Part shown: one piece after another, positions 44,613 to 55,231 of the stretch
Layout of the letters: each line of letters starts with the position of its first letter
Numbering within the stretch: the first letter of the stretch is position 1
Assembly (NCBI GenBank): GCA_963678675.1
Contig: OY783196.1
Span: forward strand, 17,106,138-17,170,137
Length of the DNA: 64,000 bases
Direction of reading: 5' to 3'
From: Xiphydria camelus
Lineage: Eukaryota > Arthropoda > Insecta > Hymenoptera > Xiphydriidae
Position numbers and translations under genes: made by a program
The notes under the pieces: model-generated
Seen by the model: only the letters and a program-made list of their open reading frames with translations
The model's database searches: none
What the model was told of the DNA's origin: nothing

Positions 44613-44806
44613 GGCTTAACGATCCAAGACGGCCGATTCTGCTAGATTGTTGTTCGGATGCTGATAGCTGTCGCCGCGTTTCTTGTTGTTGGTGTGTAGA
44701 TGCTTGCAGACCGACTTGATCGTCATTATTGCTGTGAGTTCTATTATTAATCACGTTGTTTCATGCTGTGTATTGCGTTAAGGGTGGTCCTATCATTGCG
44801 TAAGAC

Positions 44807-46360
44807 ATGTTTAATAGTAACGCGGAGCGGTGCCGAGCGTATCGTGATCAATTCAAAGCGCGTAGAGGACACAATGAGCCAAGGGTCTTGTCGATTACTG
44901 CTAATGCTGTTCGTAGTCGTAATTGGCGTCGAAAACGCAAATACGATGAAGCTTTTGTGATACAACAGCCATCGGTAGCAACAGGTGCATGTGCGCCATG
45001 CGCGGCGGTTCCTTCTTCGATTCAAGGTCGAGTACGTGAACATCGTTCACGACGGCGGCAAACAGAGGCTGGCAAAACGTTTCGTTTGTACATGGGGACT
45101 CCACATTTTTTTCAGATACATTAGATGATTACTGTCGAGTGTGCGATAGAATATGGTGGAGAAGTCGGTTAAGTTCGGTTGCAAATATTCCTAACAATCT
45201 TACAACGATGTTACGTGATAACGGATATGTTGTTGATTTTCCTTATGACTTCCTATTGTGTAGTACTTGTCGTTCGTCTCTTATATTAGAGGAAGAATTT
45301 CTGTACTAAGTACAAAGAATGGTTTCGTGTACGCGCCAATACCTTCGCACTTGTCGGACCTATCTCCTATAGTGGAACGTTTAATTTCCCCTAGGTTGCC
45401 GTTTATGCAAATCCGTAACCTAGCTTACTTTACCGGAGCGCGTAGAATTATAAGGCAAGTTATTAATGTACCGGTTGATGTTGACACCTGGTGACTGTTT
45501 TGCCTCGGAAATTACACGATGACTTTGTTATTAATGTGCACTTGAAACGGCATATTTTGAATAAGAGTACATATTTGTCGGGTTGTGTTGCAAAACGTGA
45601 TTTGAAAATTTGGTTGAAATTTCTTATTGACACACCATTATATAAAAAATATAACATCACGATTAATCCGGCCTTCTTCACGAATATCCCGGATTACAAT
45701 GATGGTGATCGAAACGAATGGGTGGCTTATGCGGGTGAAACAGAGACTATGCACAGAGCCGCGAAAAACAATTTGCAAAACATTCGAGGCGGCGTGTCGG
45801 CCGAAGAAATGTTAAGTATTGTACAACAGACATTATTTTGGGGAGAAGATTTTGTTGTCAATATGGCTCCCGGTCAAAATAATAAATCGCTAGCGTTGTC
45901 GTTCGATTTGGACGCCGAAGAATTATCCTTTCCATCAATTTATTATGGTCAAAAGAGGACTTTCGCTGTACCGGTAACTGCATGTCATATGGTCAAAAGC
46001 GAAATTCGTCGTCGTGATAGACGTGGTTCCAAACCAGATCATATTTTGTATATGGCCGTCAAAATTATGAGATTGAGAGTTATTCAAAGTTTAAACGTTA
46101 TGTTCAGAAATAATGATACCGTGCATGAGATAACTAGGGGAAATTTGGAAGACCGGGACTTTGTGCGAAACACCATGGATCGGAATGAGGCCTTCTTCAA
46201 GAATATTCCAAATTCTGTGCATTACTGGCACTCAAGAAAAATAGATTTGTTCTCTATGATTCGACAGCTAGGTAAACCGACCGTTTTCCTTACTTTTAGC
46301 GCTTCAGAAATTTATTGGAAGCCGTTGGTGCGTTATGTCTACAAGCATTCGCAAGATTGA
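44807..46360 (+). pseudogene. Helentron protein, N-terminal part, frameshifted
   Basis: Pieces in different frames: 44807-45124 (NAERCRAYRDQFKARRG), a Cys-containing segment at 45124-45306 (DDYCRVCDRIWW, LLCSTCRS), 45310-45494 (NGFVYAPIPSHLSDLSPIVE) and 45491-46360 with the Helitron-like N domain (NEWVAYAGETETMHRAA, YMAVKIMRLRVIQSLNV, LGKPTVFLTFSAS). A one-base loss near 45488 joins the last two and an in-frame TGA at 46358-46360 separates the Rep domain from its start. The frame continues directly into 46397. These lesions would prevent a full-length product. Confidence 0.8.
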
Positions 46361-46396
46361 ACAGATATTCCGGATTTCGACGAAATTTACGAGCGT

Positions 46397-49300
46397 ATGT
46401 CAGTAACAACGAAAGCTCTTTTAGTAAACAATGACCCGACGTTGTGTTGTTTATATTTTGAAAAGTTAGTGTGTAACATTTTGTCTACTCTACATTTGAA
46501 GTCAGGTCCTTTTGGTAATCATAAGGTACGCGATTACTTTCGAAGGATTGAGTTCCAACATCGTGGTAGCCCTCACTGCCACATGTTGTTGTGGTTAGAG
46601 AACGGGCCGTGTGAACGCGAAGCGAATATGTCTGTTGGTGAAAGTATGCCACAAACCATAGCGTTGATCGATGCATTGTCAACGGTGGATCAAACGCTTT
46701 TAGATAGCAGTCGACCCTTGCAAACACACAAACTTACGCATACGTGTTATAAAAAACACAAGAAGTGTCGTTTCGGTGCTCCGTTTTGGCCAATGGATTG
46801 TACGCGTATTTTATTGCCCGTTGATGTGGATTCTAGGCAAGGTTCTCTAGTAGAACGGTTTCTCGCTATGCATAAATCCCTTGAGAACGAACACTACCAA
46901 AGTATGCAGCAGTTTTTTGACCGACATCGTATAGAAACAGTAGAAGAATATCTCAGTATTTTACGACACGGCATACGTCGCCCAACTGTTTTTCATCGGC
47001 GCGATATTGAAGACATTTGGACTACACCGTTCAATGCTACGATTTCTGGAGTGCTTCAGTCCAATATGGACCTACAAATCATATTAGATGCGTACTCGTG
47101 TGCGGCTTATGTGGCGGAGTACATAAATAAGAGTGAACGTGGATTCAGTTCATTACAACGGCAGCTGATTCAATTGCGCGATGAATTTCCTGACGCTGAT
47201 TATGAACGTTGCTTACGTGAGTTGGGCAAACGGGCATTAAATAATGTGGAAATGTGTGCCCAAGAAGCGGCGTGGTTTCTATTAAATTTACCGATGTCCA
47301 AGACTTCTCGAGACATTAGGTATATTCCCACGCAGCATCCTTCAGAAAGGACGCTAACTCGTAAAACGAAGCGACAAATGGATGCCGAGGGTTTAACTCA
47401 AGACTCAACAGACATTTGGCGACTTTCTTTTATTGAAACGTATGAAAGGCGACACGAAGAATTACAAGATGTATGTTTAGCAGATTTTGCGGCTTGGTAT
47501 GTTATAAGAACAAATAGACAACCGATTAGTGATGACAGTGTTGAAAATGAGCAAAATGATGATAACGGTGGCGATGACGATGACTGTCACGAACGTGAAT
47601 TTACAGTCGCTTGCACAACCGCGAAGCCGTATTATAAGCGTAGTAAATCTCGTGTCTTGCGTTGGAAGAATTACGTAGCGTCGGAAGATTGCTTAAATTT
47701 TAAACGTGAAATAGTAACTTTATTTTGGCCATTTCGAAATGAAGAATTACAGGTTCTCGATAGAGACGCTTATTTACGTATTTTCGACGACTATACAGAG
47801 TTGCTCATTCAACGCCGCCGCAATTATGATAGTGGCATGACGATAGAGCGCATAGCTACGTTACTTACGGATAACTTAGACAATGAACAGAACGACAACA
47901 GTGACGGGGATGATCGACAACAGAGTGGACCTTTCGTGCGTACGTTAGAGGCTGACTATATTCGAGCAGATATGTCAAATCAACGAGTAAACAATGACGA
48001 CGTCGACGCCGTTACACGATTTTCTATAGTTCGTAAGCGAGATGACGTTATGTCACATGCCGACTATTGTACTGCTATGCGAAAAACAAACGAGGCGCAA
48101 AAGACATTTCTTCTCGAAGTTATTAATCGACTCGTGTACATAACAGACGAACCGTTGCAAGTTTTTCTTACTGGACCGGCAGGTTCAGGAAAAAGTTACG
48201 TTATTAAATTGCAGAATGAGACTGCGAATCGGATTTCATTAGATGCCGTAGTGAACAAGTGTTCTAGCGTTGTTTGTGCCACAACGGGGAAAGCGGCCGT
48301 AAATATTGACGGCACGACAGTGCACACGGCTTTTAATATATCCATCGGTTCTCGTCGAAGAATGTCAATCTCGTCATCGGTATTGCAGACAATGCGATGC
48401 GATTTCCGTGGTGTCAGTACTGTCATAATAGATGAAGTTAGTATGATGAGTTCCGACTTGTTAAATATTGTCGGCGAACGTTTGCAGGCGATCGGTCAAA
48501 ATGTTGGAAATCTTTTTGGTGGCTTTCATATTACCTTCTGCGGAGACTTGCGTCAGTTACCACCGGTTAATGCGCGCCCTGTTTATCGTAGACAGGCTAA
48601 CATGTTACAAGATCGGATGTTGTGGCAAAATCTCCACTTTTACCCATTAACGGAAGTCGTTCGTCAAAGTGATAAGATGTTCTCGGATATTTTGACTAAG
48701 ATAGGCAACGGAGATTTTCTACATGACGACGAGCGTGCTGTTATTGAAAGTCGATTCTATCATAACAGTGAATTAGATTCCATGCCACAGTTAGAGTCTG
48801 CCGTACGCTTATTTCATTGCAATTCAGACGTCGACGATTACAATTACCGTATACTCTCAACGTACGATGCCTCTTCAGCTATGGCTCAAGATGAAGTGCG
48901 TGGATGGACGTCTAACCAGCAATTACGCTCAGCCACTGCTAAATTAAGAAAATTGGACATCGCTTCGTCTGGTAACATGTCTTTAGAATTGCGTTTAGTG
49001 ATTGGCAAGCCGTACATTTTAACACAGAATTTAGACAAACAAGATCGTTTGGTTAATGGGTCTACGGGCTTCGTCCGGTTTATCGAAAGAGACGCGATTG
49101 ATAAAATTATTAGAGTATGGCTTGAGTTCATTGATAAACCTGCTGGTAAGTTAGCGCGACTTAAGTATCAGGCGCATGCTGTTGCGTATGGCCTGTTATC
49201 TACGTGGACTCCGATTTCTCTGAGGGAAGCCTTCATTCGGTTAGGTTCAAAAATTACCGTTCGCCGGAGACAGTTTCCTTTAGTTGCTGCGAATGCTATG

Positions 49301-50302
49301 ACTATACACAAGTCCCAGGGTGGCACTTACGAGAAAATAGTTTATAATTATTCGCGTTCACACGAAATTGCCCTTGTCTATGTAGCTCTGTCGAGGGTTA
49401 CTTCGTTAGAGGGTCTCTATCTTACGAATAATAAGGGTGATCATCATTTCTACCATTGCAAACGAATGCAAGATCGACAAGACTTAAGAAATGAATTTAG
49501 TCGTTTGGCACGGAACGTTTTGCCATGTGTTGTCGACACGGTCCTTCGGAAACTGCGTGATTCTCCCGATTCTCTTAGCATACTATATCTAAATGTTCAA
49601 AGTATACGAGCGCACGTGGAGGACGTACAAGCAGATCCGATAATTCCAAGATGTCAAGTACTAGCTATGTCTGAAACACGTATGAGCGACACATCACCTG
49701 TAGTCGAGATGGCGGGTTATCGTTGTATTGCTCGACATAACAGCGGGCGCAATTCTGCTGGAGGTGTGGCAATTTATGAATCGGTGGTTTCTCATTTTTC
49801 TTCTACTTCTAGTGTATACGTAGACGTTACTGCTGCTCCGTATGGTGACGTCTGCACTGCACTTTTAGAGATTTATGATAAATTTCAGGTTAAAAGGGTG
49901 ATCTATTTAATCTGTGTTTACGCTATGTCGGGCATATCAGAAAGTAACCTATTCAATTTCATGGATGCCATCTTGTGGCAATTTCATTGCAATACAGCAG
50001 ACTTACACATAAGTCGACAAGATCACTTGGCTCATCGTCCTATCGTATTGTGCGGTGATTTTAATTTAGATGTTGGCCAGTCACCTCGTCTCTTACATTA
50101 TCTTAGAGATATACACGGTTTGCAATTCTCCACTCCAGGACTGTCTACAACACGCTTTGGTACCCGTATAGACGCTTTCTTCAACAATGTGCCAATGGAA
50201 GTAGTTCCATACGTTTCTTACTTCACTGTTCATCGACCATTCTTAGCGCTTATACATAGTACCGAGCCCGCCTCTGATGCTTCCGGTTCGCGTTCAAGTT
50301 AA
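46397..50302 (+). CDS. Helentron Rep-helicase-endonuclease, open C-terminal 1,301 residues
   Basis: HUH motif HCH at 60-62 (FQHRGSPHCHMLLWL) binds metal for strand nicking. The two catalytic tyrosines are Y238 and Y242 (AAYVAEYINK). Helicase: Walker A GPAGSGKS at 593-600, Walker B IIDEVSM at 677-683, later motifs HKSQGGT (971) and VYVALSRV (994). From about 1060 an EEP nuclease: LYLNVQSI, SETR (E1093), LCGDFNLDVG, near the end a degenerate SxH (TVHRP). The protein would mediate rolling-circle-type transposition. It is in frame with the preceding 45491-46360 piece, interrupted only by TGA and 36 nt without ATG, so the 46397 start is an artefact of that stop. Confidence 0.85.
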   Translation: MSVTTKALLVNNDPTLCCLYFEKLVCNILSTLHLKSGPFGNHKVRDYFRRIEFQHRGSPHCHMLLWLENGPCEREANMSVGESMPQTIALIDALSTVDQTLLDSSRPLQTHKLTHTCYKKHKKCRFGAPFWPMDCTRILLPVDVDSRQGSLVERFLAMHKSLENEHYQSMQQFFDRHRIETVEEYLSILRHGIRRPTVFHRRDIEDIWTTPFNATISGVLQSNMDLQIILDAYSCAAYVAEYINKSERGFSSLQRQLIQLRDEFPDADYERCLRELGKRALNNVEMCAQEAAWFLLNLPMSKTSRDIRYIPTQHPSERTLTRKTKRQMDAEGLTQDSTDIWRLSFIETYERRHEELQDVCLADFAAWYVIRTNRQPISDDSVENEQNDDNGGDDDDCHEREFTVACTTAKPYYKRSKSRVLRWKNYVASEDCLNFKREIVTLFWPFRNEELQVLDRDAYLRIFDDYTELLIQRRRNYDSGMTIERIATLLTDNLDNEQNDNSDGDDRQQSGPFVRTLEADYIRADMSNQRVNNDDVDAVTRFSIVRKRDDVMSHADYCTAMRKTNEAQKTFLLEVINRLVYITDEPLQVFLTGPAGSGKSYVIKLQNETANRISLDAVVNKCSSVVCATTGKAAVNIDGTTVHTAFNISIGSRRRMSISSSVLQTMRCDFRGVSTVIIDEVSMMSSDLLNIVGERLQAIGQNVGNLFGGFHITFCGDLRQLPPVNARPVYRRQANMLQDRMLWQNLHFYPLTEVVRQSDKMFSDILTKIGNGDFLHDDERAVIESRFYHNSELDSMPQLESAVRLFHCNSDVDDYNYRILSTYDASSAMAQDEVRGWTSNQQLRSATAKLRKLDIASSGNMSLELRLVIGKPYILTQNLDKQDRLVNGSTGFVRFIERDAIDKIIRVWLEFIDKPAGKLARLKYQAHAVAYGLLSTWTPISLREAFIRLGSKITVRRRQFPLVAANAMTIHKSQGGTYEKIVYNYSRSHEIALVYVALSRVTSLEGLYLTNNKGDHHFYHCKRMQDRQDLRNEFSRLARNVLPCVVDTVLRKLRDSPDSLSILYLNVQSIRAHVEDVQADPIIPRCQVLAMSETRMSDTSPVVEMAGYRCIARHNSGRNSAGGVAIYESVVSHFSSTSSVYVDVTAAPYGDVCTALLEIYDKFQVKRVIYLICVYAMSGISESNLFNFMDAILWQFHCNTADLHISRQDHLAHRPIVLCGDFNLDVGQSPRLLHYLRDIHGLQFSTPGLSTTRFGTRIDAFFNNVPMEVVPYVSYFTVHRPFLALIHSTEPASDASGSRSS

Positions 50303-51249
50303 TAATAATATTTGCATCCACTACGCACTCCCAACAGGTTGCGCTGTATTCTTTTGACAACAGTAATTCAGCAGGTTCGTATACGGTAATTCATTAAATA
50401 CAAAATAAAAATTCAGTCTACTTTTTCATATGTTACTTCTTATTTTTAAATGCATTATTATTGGCTGCAGGTGTCCTAGAACTGACAATACAATACATCA
50501 TTGGCATCTGTTCTATGATCTTCTGTCGCGGTCAACTACAAAGACTGTTGACTGTTGTTCGTTTTTGCGACGCTGTGGGAATTGATCGATTTCTACCTGT
50601 AAAAAGGTACTTGTTTGTTTACAGTAATTTGATTCATTACATATCTCGCATTGCTTTGCTTCGTCATGTTGTACTGGAACCTTTTCATTTGTAGAGCTGT
50701 TCCAAAACAGGAAATACGTTAACATGGAGGCAGATGAACACGTTATTTCATCAATAGAAGAACTAGACTCTACTTCGACATTGCAATCCAAAGCGAGTGC
50801 AACTCACAGAGGATCCAAAGGAAAAAGTCCGGAGTTTCCCAAAAATCTAATTCCGTTTCAAAGTGTTAGTACGAGGGTATCTGCAAAGTCAGGTTTCATT
50901 TCTTTTATAAATATAAAAATTACTTTTCCTTATATCATACTGTATGTTTATGTTTCTATACAGATTATATAATATAACATGTGTTTCTTATATGTATTTT
51001 TTCGTGTCAATACACCTACAACCTACTACGTTGTTTTTAGTCAATTCTACAGTTCCTTCGTTTTGTCGTGTAACGTGCCACACTTCGCTGCAACTAAGAA
51101 AGGAGATTATAGTCCACGATAACATATTAAAACAATAACTATGTTCATTTCCAATGTATCTGAATTTTGCTTGGTGGCAAATTCTGTAAATTTTTTCCCA
51201 AAAAACGGGCAACAAGCGAAATATTTGTAAGTTTGTTTCGCAGCGGAAC
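50303..51249. other. Helentron 3' flank and a doubtful exon
   Basis: No clear gene. The ATG at 50724 (AACATGG context) opens about 50 residues starting MEADEHVISSIEELDSTSTL before running into AT-rich sequence. It could be a first exon of an unknown gene or chance. The Helentron 3' end should fall somewhere in the first 400 bp. Confidence 0.35.
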
Positions 51250-51430
51250 GCCTACTTTGTCACGTAATCGAAAACGCTTCGTGAGTGGCTAGTCGGCTGG
51301 GTGACGTCATGGATCGTCCGCGGCAGCCGTAGTGTCTATTGCGTAGACTGCGTATGTTGGTCGTGAAAGGGTTTGCAGTGTATATTTTACTTTCAAACGC
51401 ATTAGATATTGCTACTCGTACAAGGCAAAA

Positions 51431-51544
51431 ATGGTGGAACCTGGTTTTGTTCAGGGGCAGTCCGATAATTTGCCAAAAATTGACTCGTTTATGTTGTCCA
51501 GTTTTATAGCAGGCCAGTCAGACTTACCCCTTTCTGAATGCTAG
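51431..51544 (+). pseudogene. N-terminal exon of a YqaJ-type transposon protein
   Basis: The frame is MVEPGFVQGQSDNLPKIDSF followed by MLSSFIAGQSDLPLSEC and a TAG. I recall FVxGxxDNLPKVxxFML as the usual start of the SWIM-YqaJ proteins of these elements. The stop and the absence of SWIM or nuclease sequence downstream make it a remnant. Confidence 0.5.
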
Positions 51545-52266
51545 ATGCTCACCTGCCACATGTGCCATAAATCTTATAGGTAGGTAACATTAAAATAGCT
51601 AATTATCAACATCTATTACAGATCGGCGCATGAAAATTACGGAGACAATGCAATCGATAGAGTTTGGGTCACAAAAACGTTAACCGAAGTTGTAGAGCAA
51701 AATATTAAGAGTTAATCGTGCTATAAATATTTAAAAATCATGGATTGATGCAAGGCTAGTAAACGGTACCTCGACACGAGGCTACGTTGCGTGACGTCAG
51801 CTGCCAGACACCCCCGCCACAAAATGTCCAAACTATGCTCGCAACGAGTAGATTTACCGTAGAAAACGCTCATCTGGGTCGCTAGGCTCGCCGGGTTTTT
51901 TCCGGTTGTAAAGTATTGAAAAGTTTTTAGCGAGGGTAGAGTTATAAATTTGTACCCTCTTACCTTTCCTTTGCGGTAATAAATCATAGTCTTAAACTTA
52001 GGATTATAAATATCTAACATCGAGCAGTTTTTGCTTATTTCAATACTCTCACTCAAGAAGTAATCGATTAAATTAATGTAGAAGTTGTCTTATCTATTAT
52101 ATAATTTGCTTTTGGGGAACATAACAATGGTCCAACATTTGTTGCTACGGATTAAGGAAAAACCCCAAAAGAAAACCTTAATCAGACCAAATAATCATTA
52201 TCATTCAATCTTAAATCTATGCTGATACATACATAGTTTGTAGATACAAATTACTCTTATATTCTA

Positions 52267-52461
52267 CACTGAGAAAAAAAGAGATTACAAATTATTCTGT
52301 TAGAAGGATAATTTGAGTACGAAAGGTAAAATAGATCAAAAATTATCCTTCCAGGGTTTAAAATTTAACCTTCCTTAGGATAATTTTTTATCTATTTTAC
52401 CTTTCGTACTTAGATTATCCTTCTAATGGAATAATTTTTAATCTTTTTTTTCTTCTCAGTG
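52267..52461. mobile_element. CACTGAGAAAA MITE, copy 2
   Basis: A 195-bp near-perfect palindrome starting CACTGAGAAAAAAAGAG and ending TCTTCTCAGTG, flanked by TA. It is closely similar to 11475-11667, with the loop sequence in the opposite orientation. Confidence 0.85.
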
Positions 52462-52511
52462 TAATAAGATTACATAAAAATTGATAGTATTGTGATTAAA
52501 GTTATAAAAAA

Positions 52512-52673
52512 TTAATAAGTATTTAACTTATTCGATTCTCTTCGAATGTCTTTATTTCGTGGAATTGCGAAGTACAACTTATCAGATGCAGTTACCGAAG
52601 TATTTCTGCACTTTGGTACAACACAATAATAATGTCTTTGAGACGGTTTTTTTTCTGCGACACTATCGGTCAT
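52512..52673 (-). pseudogene. THAP-domain first exon
   Basis: On the minus strand MTDSVAEKKPSQRHYY is followed by CVVPKCRNTSVTASDKLYFA and IPRNKD. The C-x4-C pair and the following FxIP are the start of a THAP zinc finger, a DNA-binding domain common in transposases. The W, the second C-x-x-H pair and the AVPTF box are missing after a stop, so this is a fragment. A frame extending upstream to 52835 lacks any motif. Confidence 0.6.
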
Positions 52674-52861
52674 ATTAAAGTAGGTACGTCGCACAAATTC
52701 TACAGTTCGCAATTGACCAAACTCTGGGAAAATCTGAACGAAGAATGCGCACAGCGCCAACTGCAAGCGGTAAACTTGTAGCCGGCCGGCGACTAGCGGA
52801 CGATCCGTGACGTCACAGCTGCTATCTGCATTCACCGCGCCGTTTCTTGTGGGCGGAGCTA

Positions 52862-53240
52862 AGCCGATATTTCAAAACCGATTTCTGAGCTTATTTTACG
52901 CTTAATTTCATTTTTTCAAAAACCACCTTGTTTCTAATGTTATTGTCTTTCAACACAACATCATAACAAAATTCATGTCATTTCTCCATTCCGGCACCGC
53001 AGCGGTACCGCACGGTTAAAAGACGGACGTGTGCAGCGGGCCTAAAGAAACGTATTAAAGGCCATCACACAGAAAATTCCGTAAGCCGTAAGACGTAAGC
53101 GAATAGACCAATCAGGATCAAGTATTCTCATGTCCGTAAGACGTAAGAACCCCACCACTTTCGTCCGTAAGACGTAAAACGTAACGTTGAAAACTTTCGT
53201 CCGGTTGAAATTTTTACGGCGAGGGTCTTACGGACAACCA
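52862..53240. repeat. Non-coding, with transposon-end repeat and GTAAGACGTAA units
   Basis: 52988-53043 is the inverted counterpart of the end at 29582 (CGGTACCGCACGGTTAAAAG, then GTGTGCAGCGGGCC). 53080-53190 holds CCGTAAGACGTAAG-type repeats four times. A reversed TCTTACGGAC at 53227 suggests they form another small inverted-repeat element. No gene. Confidence 0.5.
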
Positions 53241-53406
53241 ATTACAAAGTTTCCCGGGTTATTTGATATCATAGGCCCACAAAAATAAATGTTTTTTTCT
53301 GTATTTCGAACCAGACCAGGTGATTCTTGTAGATTGATGTACGCTAAAAACGAATCTGACTCTCAAATTTGCGTACCAGGTCAGGATTTCGAGGTACCCA
53401 TGTCGA

Positions 53407-53541
53407 AAACCACTACAGAACACTACAGAATATTTTCAACCACTACTGAAAACCTGAGTAGTGGCACAATAGTGGTGAGCAGTGGTTCAATGATGGTCAG
53501 TAGTGGTTCAATGGTGGTGAGCAGTGATCCAAAAGTGATAT
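53407..53541 (+). repeat. CAGTAGTGG minisatellite, left
   Basis: AGTAGTGG/AGCAGTGGTTCAATGGTGGT units repeat about ten times. The reverse-complement type (CCACTACTGACCACTA) forms the array at 55232-55361. Confidence 0.7.
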
Positions 53542-53544
53542 TTA

Positions 53545-54168
53545 GGGCCGGTTTTACCAACACGGTATAAACGCGGTATAGCGCTATACTGAGAATAACC
53601 AGTACGCAAGCGTTTTACAAGTATGGTATAAGTCTGGAATAGCATAAACTTTGGAATAAATGCAGGCATAACTTATCCGGCAGTTTCATCGTGGGATAAA
53701 CTATCTATCCTCAGTATAACCTAACTTTTTGTTTGTGTCTATATTCTTCTGTGACATAGTCATAACCTGATCGTTGTGGTAAATTGTTATTAATTTTGAA
53801 ATGGAGTTATTTGATAAACCAGTTTTTGAATCATCATTTGATGAAGATATTGACGTATTACCAAGAATTAGAAATCCGAAGAAAATACGTGCCCGGTAAG
53901 TAAATAAAAGATACCTATATAGGTACCTATTAATTTATAATCAATATCTAATACAAAACTATTCCAGAGTTGACTATTTCGAAGAATACTTACAATGATG
54001 TAGAATTCTTCACTCGATTTCGTTTGGAAAAACAAAACCGGCCAGAGATTATTGGGACAAATACGACATCGTATTGCACCGAGGTCGCAAAGAAATGCAG
54101 CAATTCAGCCAGCAACGAAATTATTGCCAACTTTAAGATTTCTTGCTTTGGGATCAATGCTAATTACT
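53545..54168 (+). pseudogene. PIF/Harbinger remnant with HARBI1-like exons
   Basis: The 5' end GGGCCGGTTTTACCAACACG preceded by TTA is a typical PIF/Harbinger terminus with its 3-bp target. A gene follows: exon 53801-53895 (MELFDKPVFESSFDEDIDVL, GTAAGT donor) and exon 53968-54168 (VDYFEEY, then NDVEFFTRFRL, then AAIQPATKLLPTLRFLALGS). About 4 extra bases near 53990 and a later shift break the frame. The nuclease domain and right TIR are absent. The pattern YFEEY...FFxRFRL...PxxxLLxTLRFLALG is that of HARBI1-like transposases. Confidence 0.7.
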
Positions 54169-54220
54169 GTAAGTAATCGTTTTGATCGAAATGTTAAAAC
54201 TTTTAATTAGTTATTATTAT

Positions 54221-54774
54221 ATGCCACCACCTCTGCCACCTCCGACGACTCCTCACATCGCAAGGAGAGCTAATTTACAAGACTACAAGTTCGTCGATCG
54301 GCATAAACCGCCACTGATCTCCCAGAAATGAATGGGCGATATACTGAAAGACATCGACAAAGTCAAATTGAAACTCGTCGCAAGGTATGATTAAACAATT
54401 TTATTGCGGTAAACTTTTAATTCGCCAGGAACAAAGAGGAATTTCGCATTGTCAGAATGTCGTGGCTGCGAAGGATTGATTTTGTTCACAGTGGGCTTTT
54501 ATACGTGTTTTTCAGATCGCCGGGTGAGAGACCTTTACGAGCCAAACGCGAAAATAGCCCTTGCAACGACCTTCAAGAGATCTTACGGAAACGATATATC
54601 GCAATGCAATCGCCGGACAGTAGAAATTCCACCGCGACGTTGACGCTCGATGATTCGTTCTACATTAAGAACTCGATGATGCTCAATTTCTCTGGGTCGC
54701 AGCATTTGCGTCGGACGGTGCTCCGAGGAACGGCTATTGTAGCCTTGCTTTCTACGCGTGAGATTGAATCATGA
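54221..54774 (+). pseudogene. Fragment of a mitochondrial fission regulator-like gene
   Basis: Two exons, 54221-54384 (PPPLPPPTTPHIARRANLQD, then MGDILKDIDKVKLKLVA, GTATGA donor) and 54516-54774 (SPGERPLRAKRENSPCNDLQ, EILRKRYIAMQSP). The proline-rich stretch, the ILKDxxKVKL motif, RSPGxRP and the ALxxxF-like helix are the order seen in MTFR1/MTFR2 proteins, which act on mitochondrial morphology. A TGA at 54329-54331 interrupts exon 1 and no upstream exons are visible. The intron is retained, so it arose by DNA duplication or rearrangement, not retrocopying. It might also be the 3' end of a real gene read from an alternative start at 54332. Confidence 0.5.
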
Positions 54775-55231
54775 TTATAATTTTATCTGAGTCAGAGCTC
54801 TGGAGAATCAAAATTAATAGATCTCTCTTCTTTTTTCATAAGTGAGTCTTTCCCTGCTAGGTAATTTCGCGCGACACATTTTAGATTATAGTTCTTTTTT
54901 AATAGGAGGATAGAAGCTCATAGAAAAGTCGGGAAAATGTTGTTCTCCCTTCGCTCTTTTACTAGAAAATGCAAGTTTAAATTTAAAATTTAAGCGCGCG
55001 GGTCTACAATCGCGAGAATCTCAACGGTATCCAATAATATCAACCAAAGAAGTCATCTACCATTGCATTGTCTTCTATAAGTAACATTTAAATTTATCTA
55101 TGTAGGTATTATACCTTTCTTCAATTCGCGTGATTGCAGAGTTTTTGGGAGCAGAAGTGATACATCCATCGTATAATTTAAATTTTGTACCCTTTTTATA
55201 TGATTCAATAAAAAAAATAGTATAACCATTA
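54775..55231. other. No gene seen
   Basis: AT-rich with no motif. It may be the 3' UTR or flank of the fission-regulator-like fragment. Confidence 0.4.

Larger units (their letters stand above)
44760..50302 (+). mobile_element. Helentron (Helitron with endonuclease), nearly complete but broken
   Basis: One long gene region encodes, in order, a Cys-rich N-terminus, HUH Rep, a Pif1/RecD-like helicase and a C-terminal exonuclease-endonuclease-phosphatase domain. The last domain distinguishes Helentrons from canonical Helitrons. The left part has several frameshifts and one stop, while 3.9 kb on the right is open. The ends are not defined because Helentron termini are short and asymmetric. Confidence 0.85.
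51250..52860. mobile_element. Deletion derivative of an ISL2EU-like element
   Basis: A YqaJ-type N-terminal exon faces right at 51431 and a THAP exon faces left at 52673, the same convergent polarity as the larger element at 33-37 kb, but the catalytic parts between them are gone. Near both ends TGACGTCA(T/C)GGATCGTCCGC occurs in inverted orientation (about 51302 and 52805), consistent with TIR-adjacent sequence. A CACTGAG MITE sits inside at 52267-52461. Confidence 0.55.
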
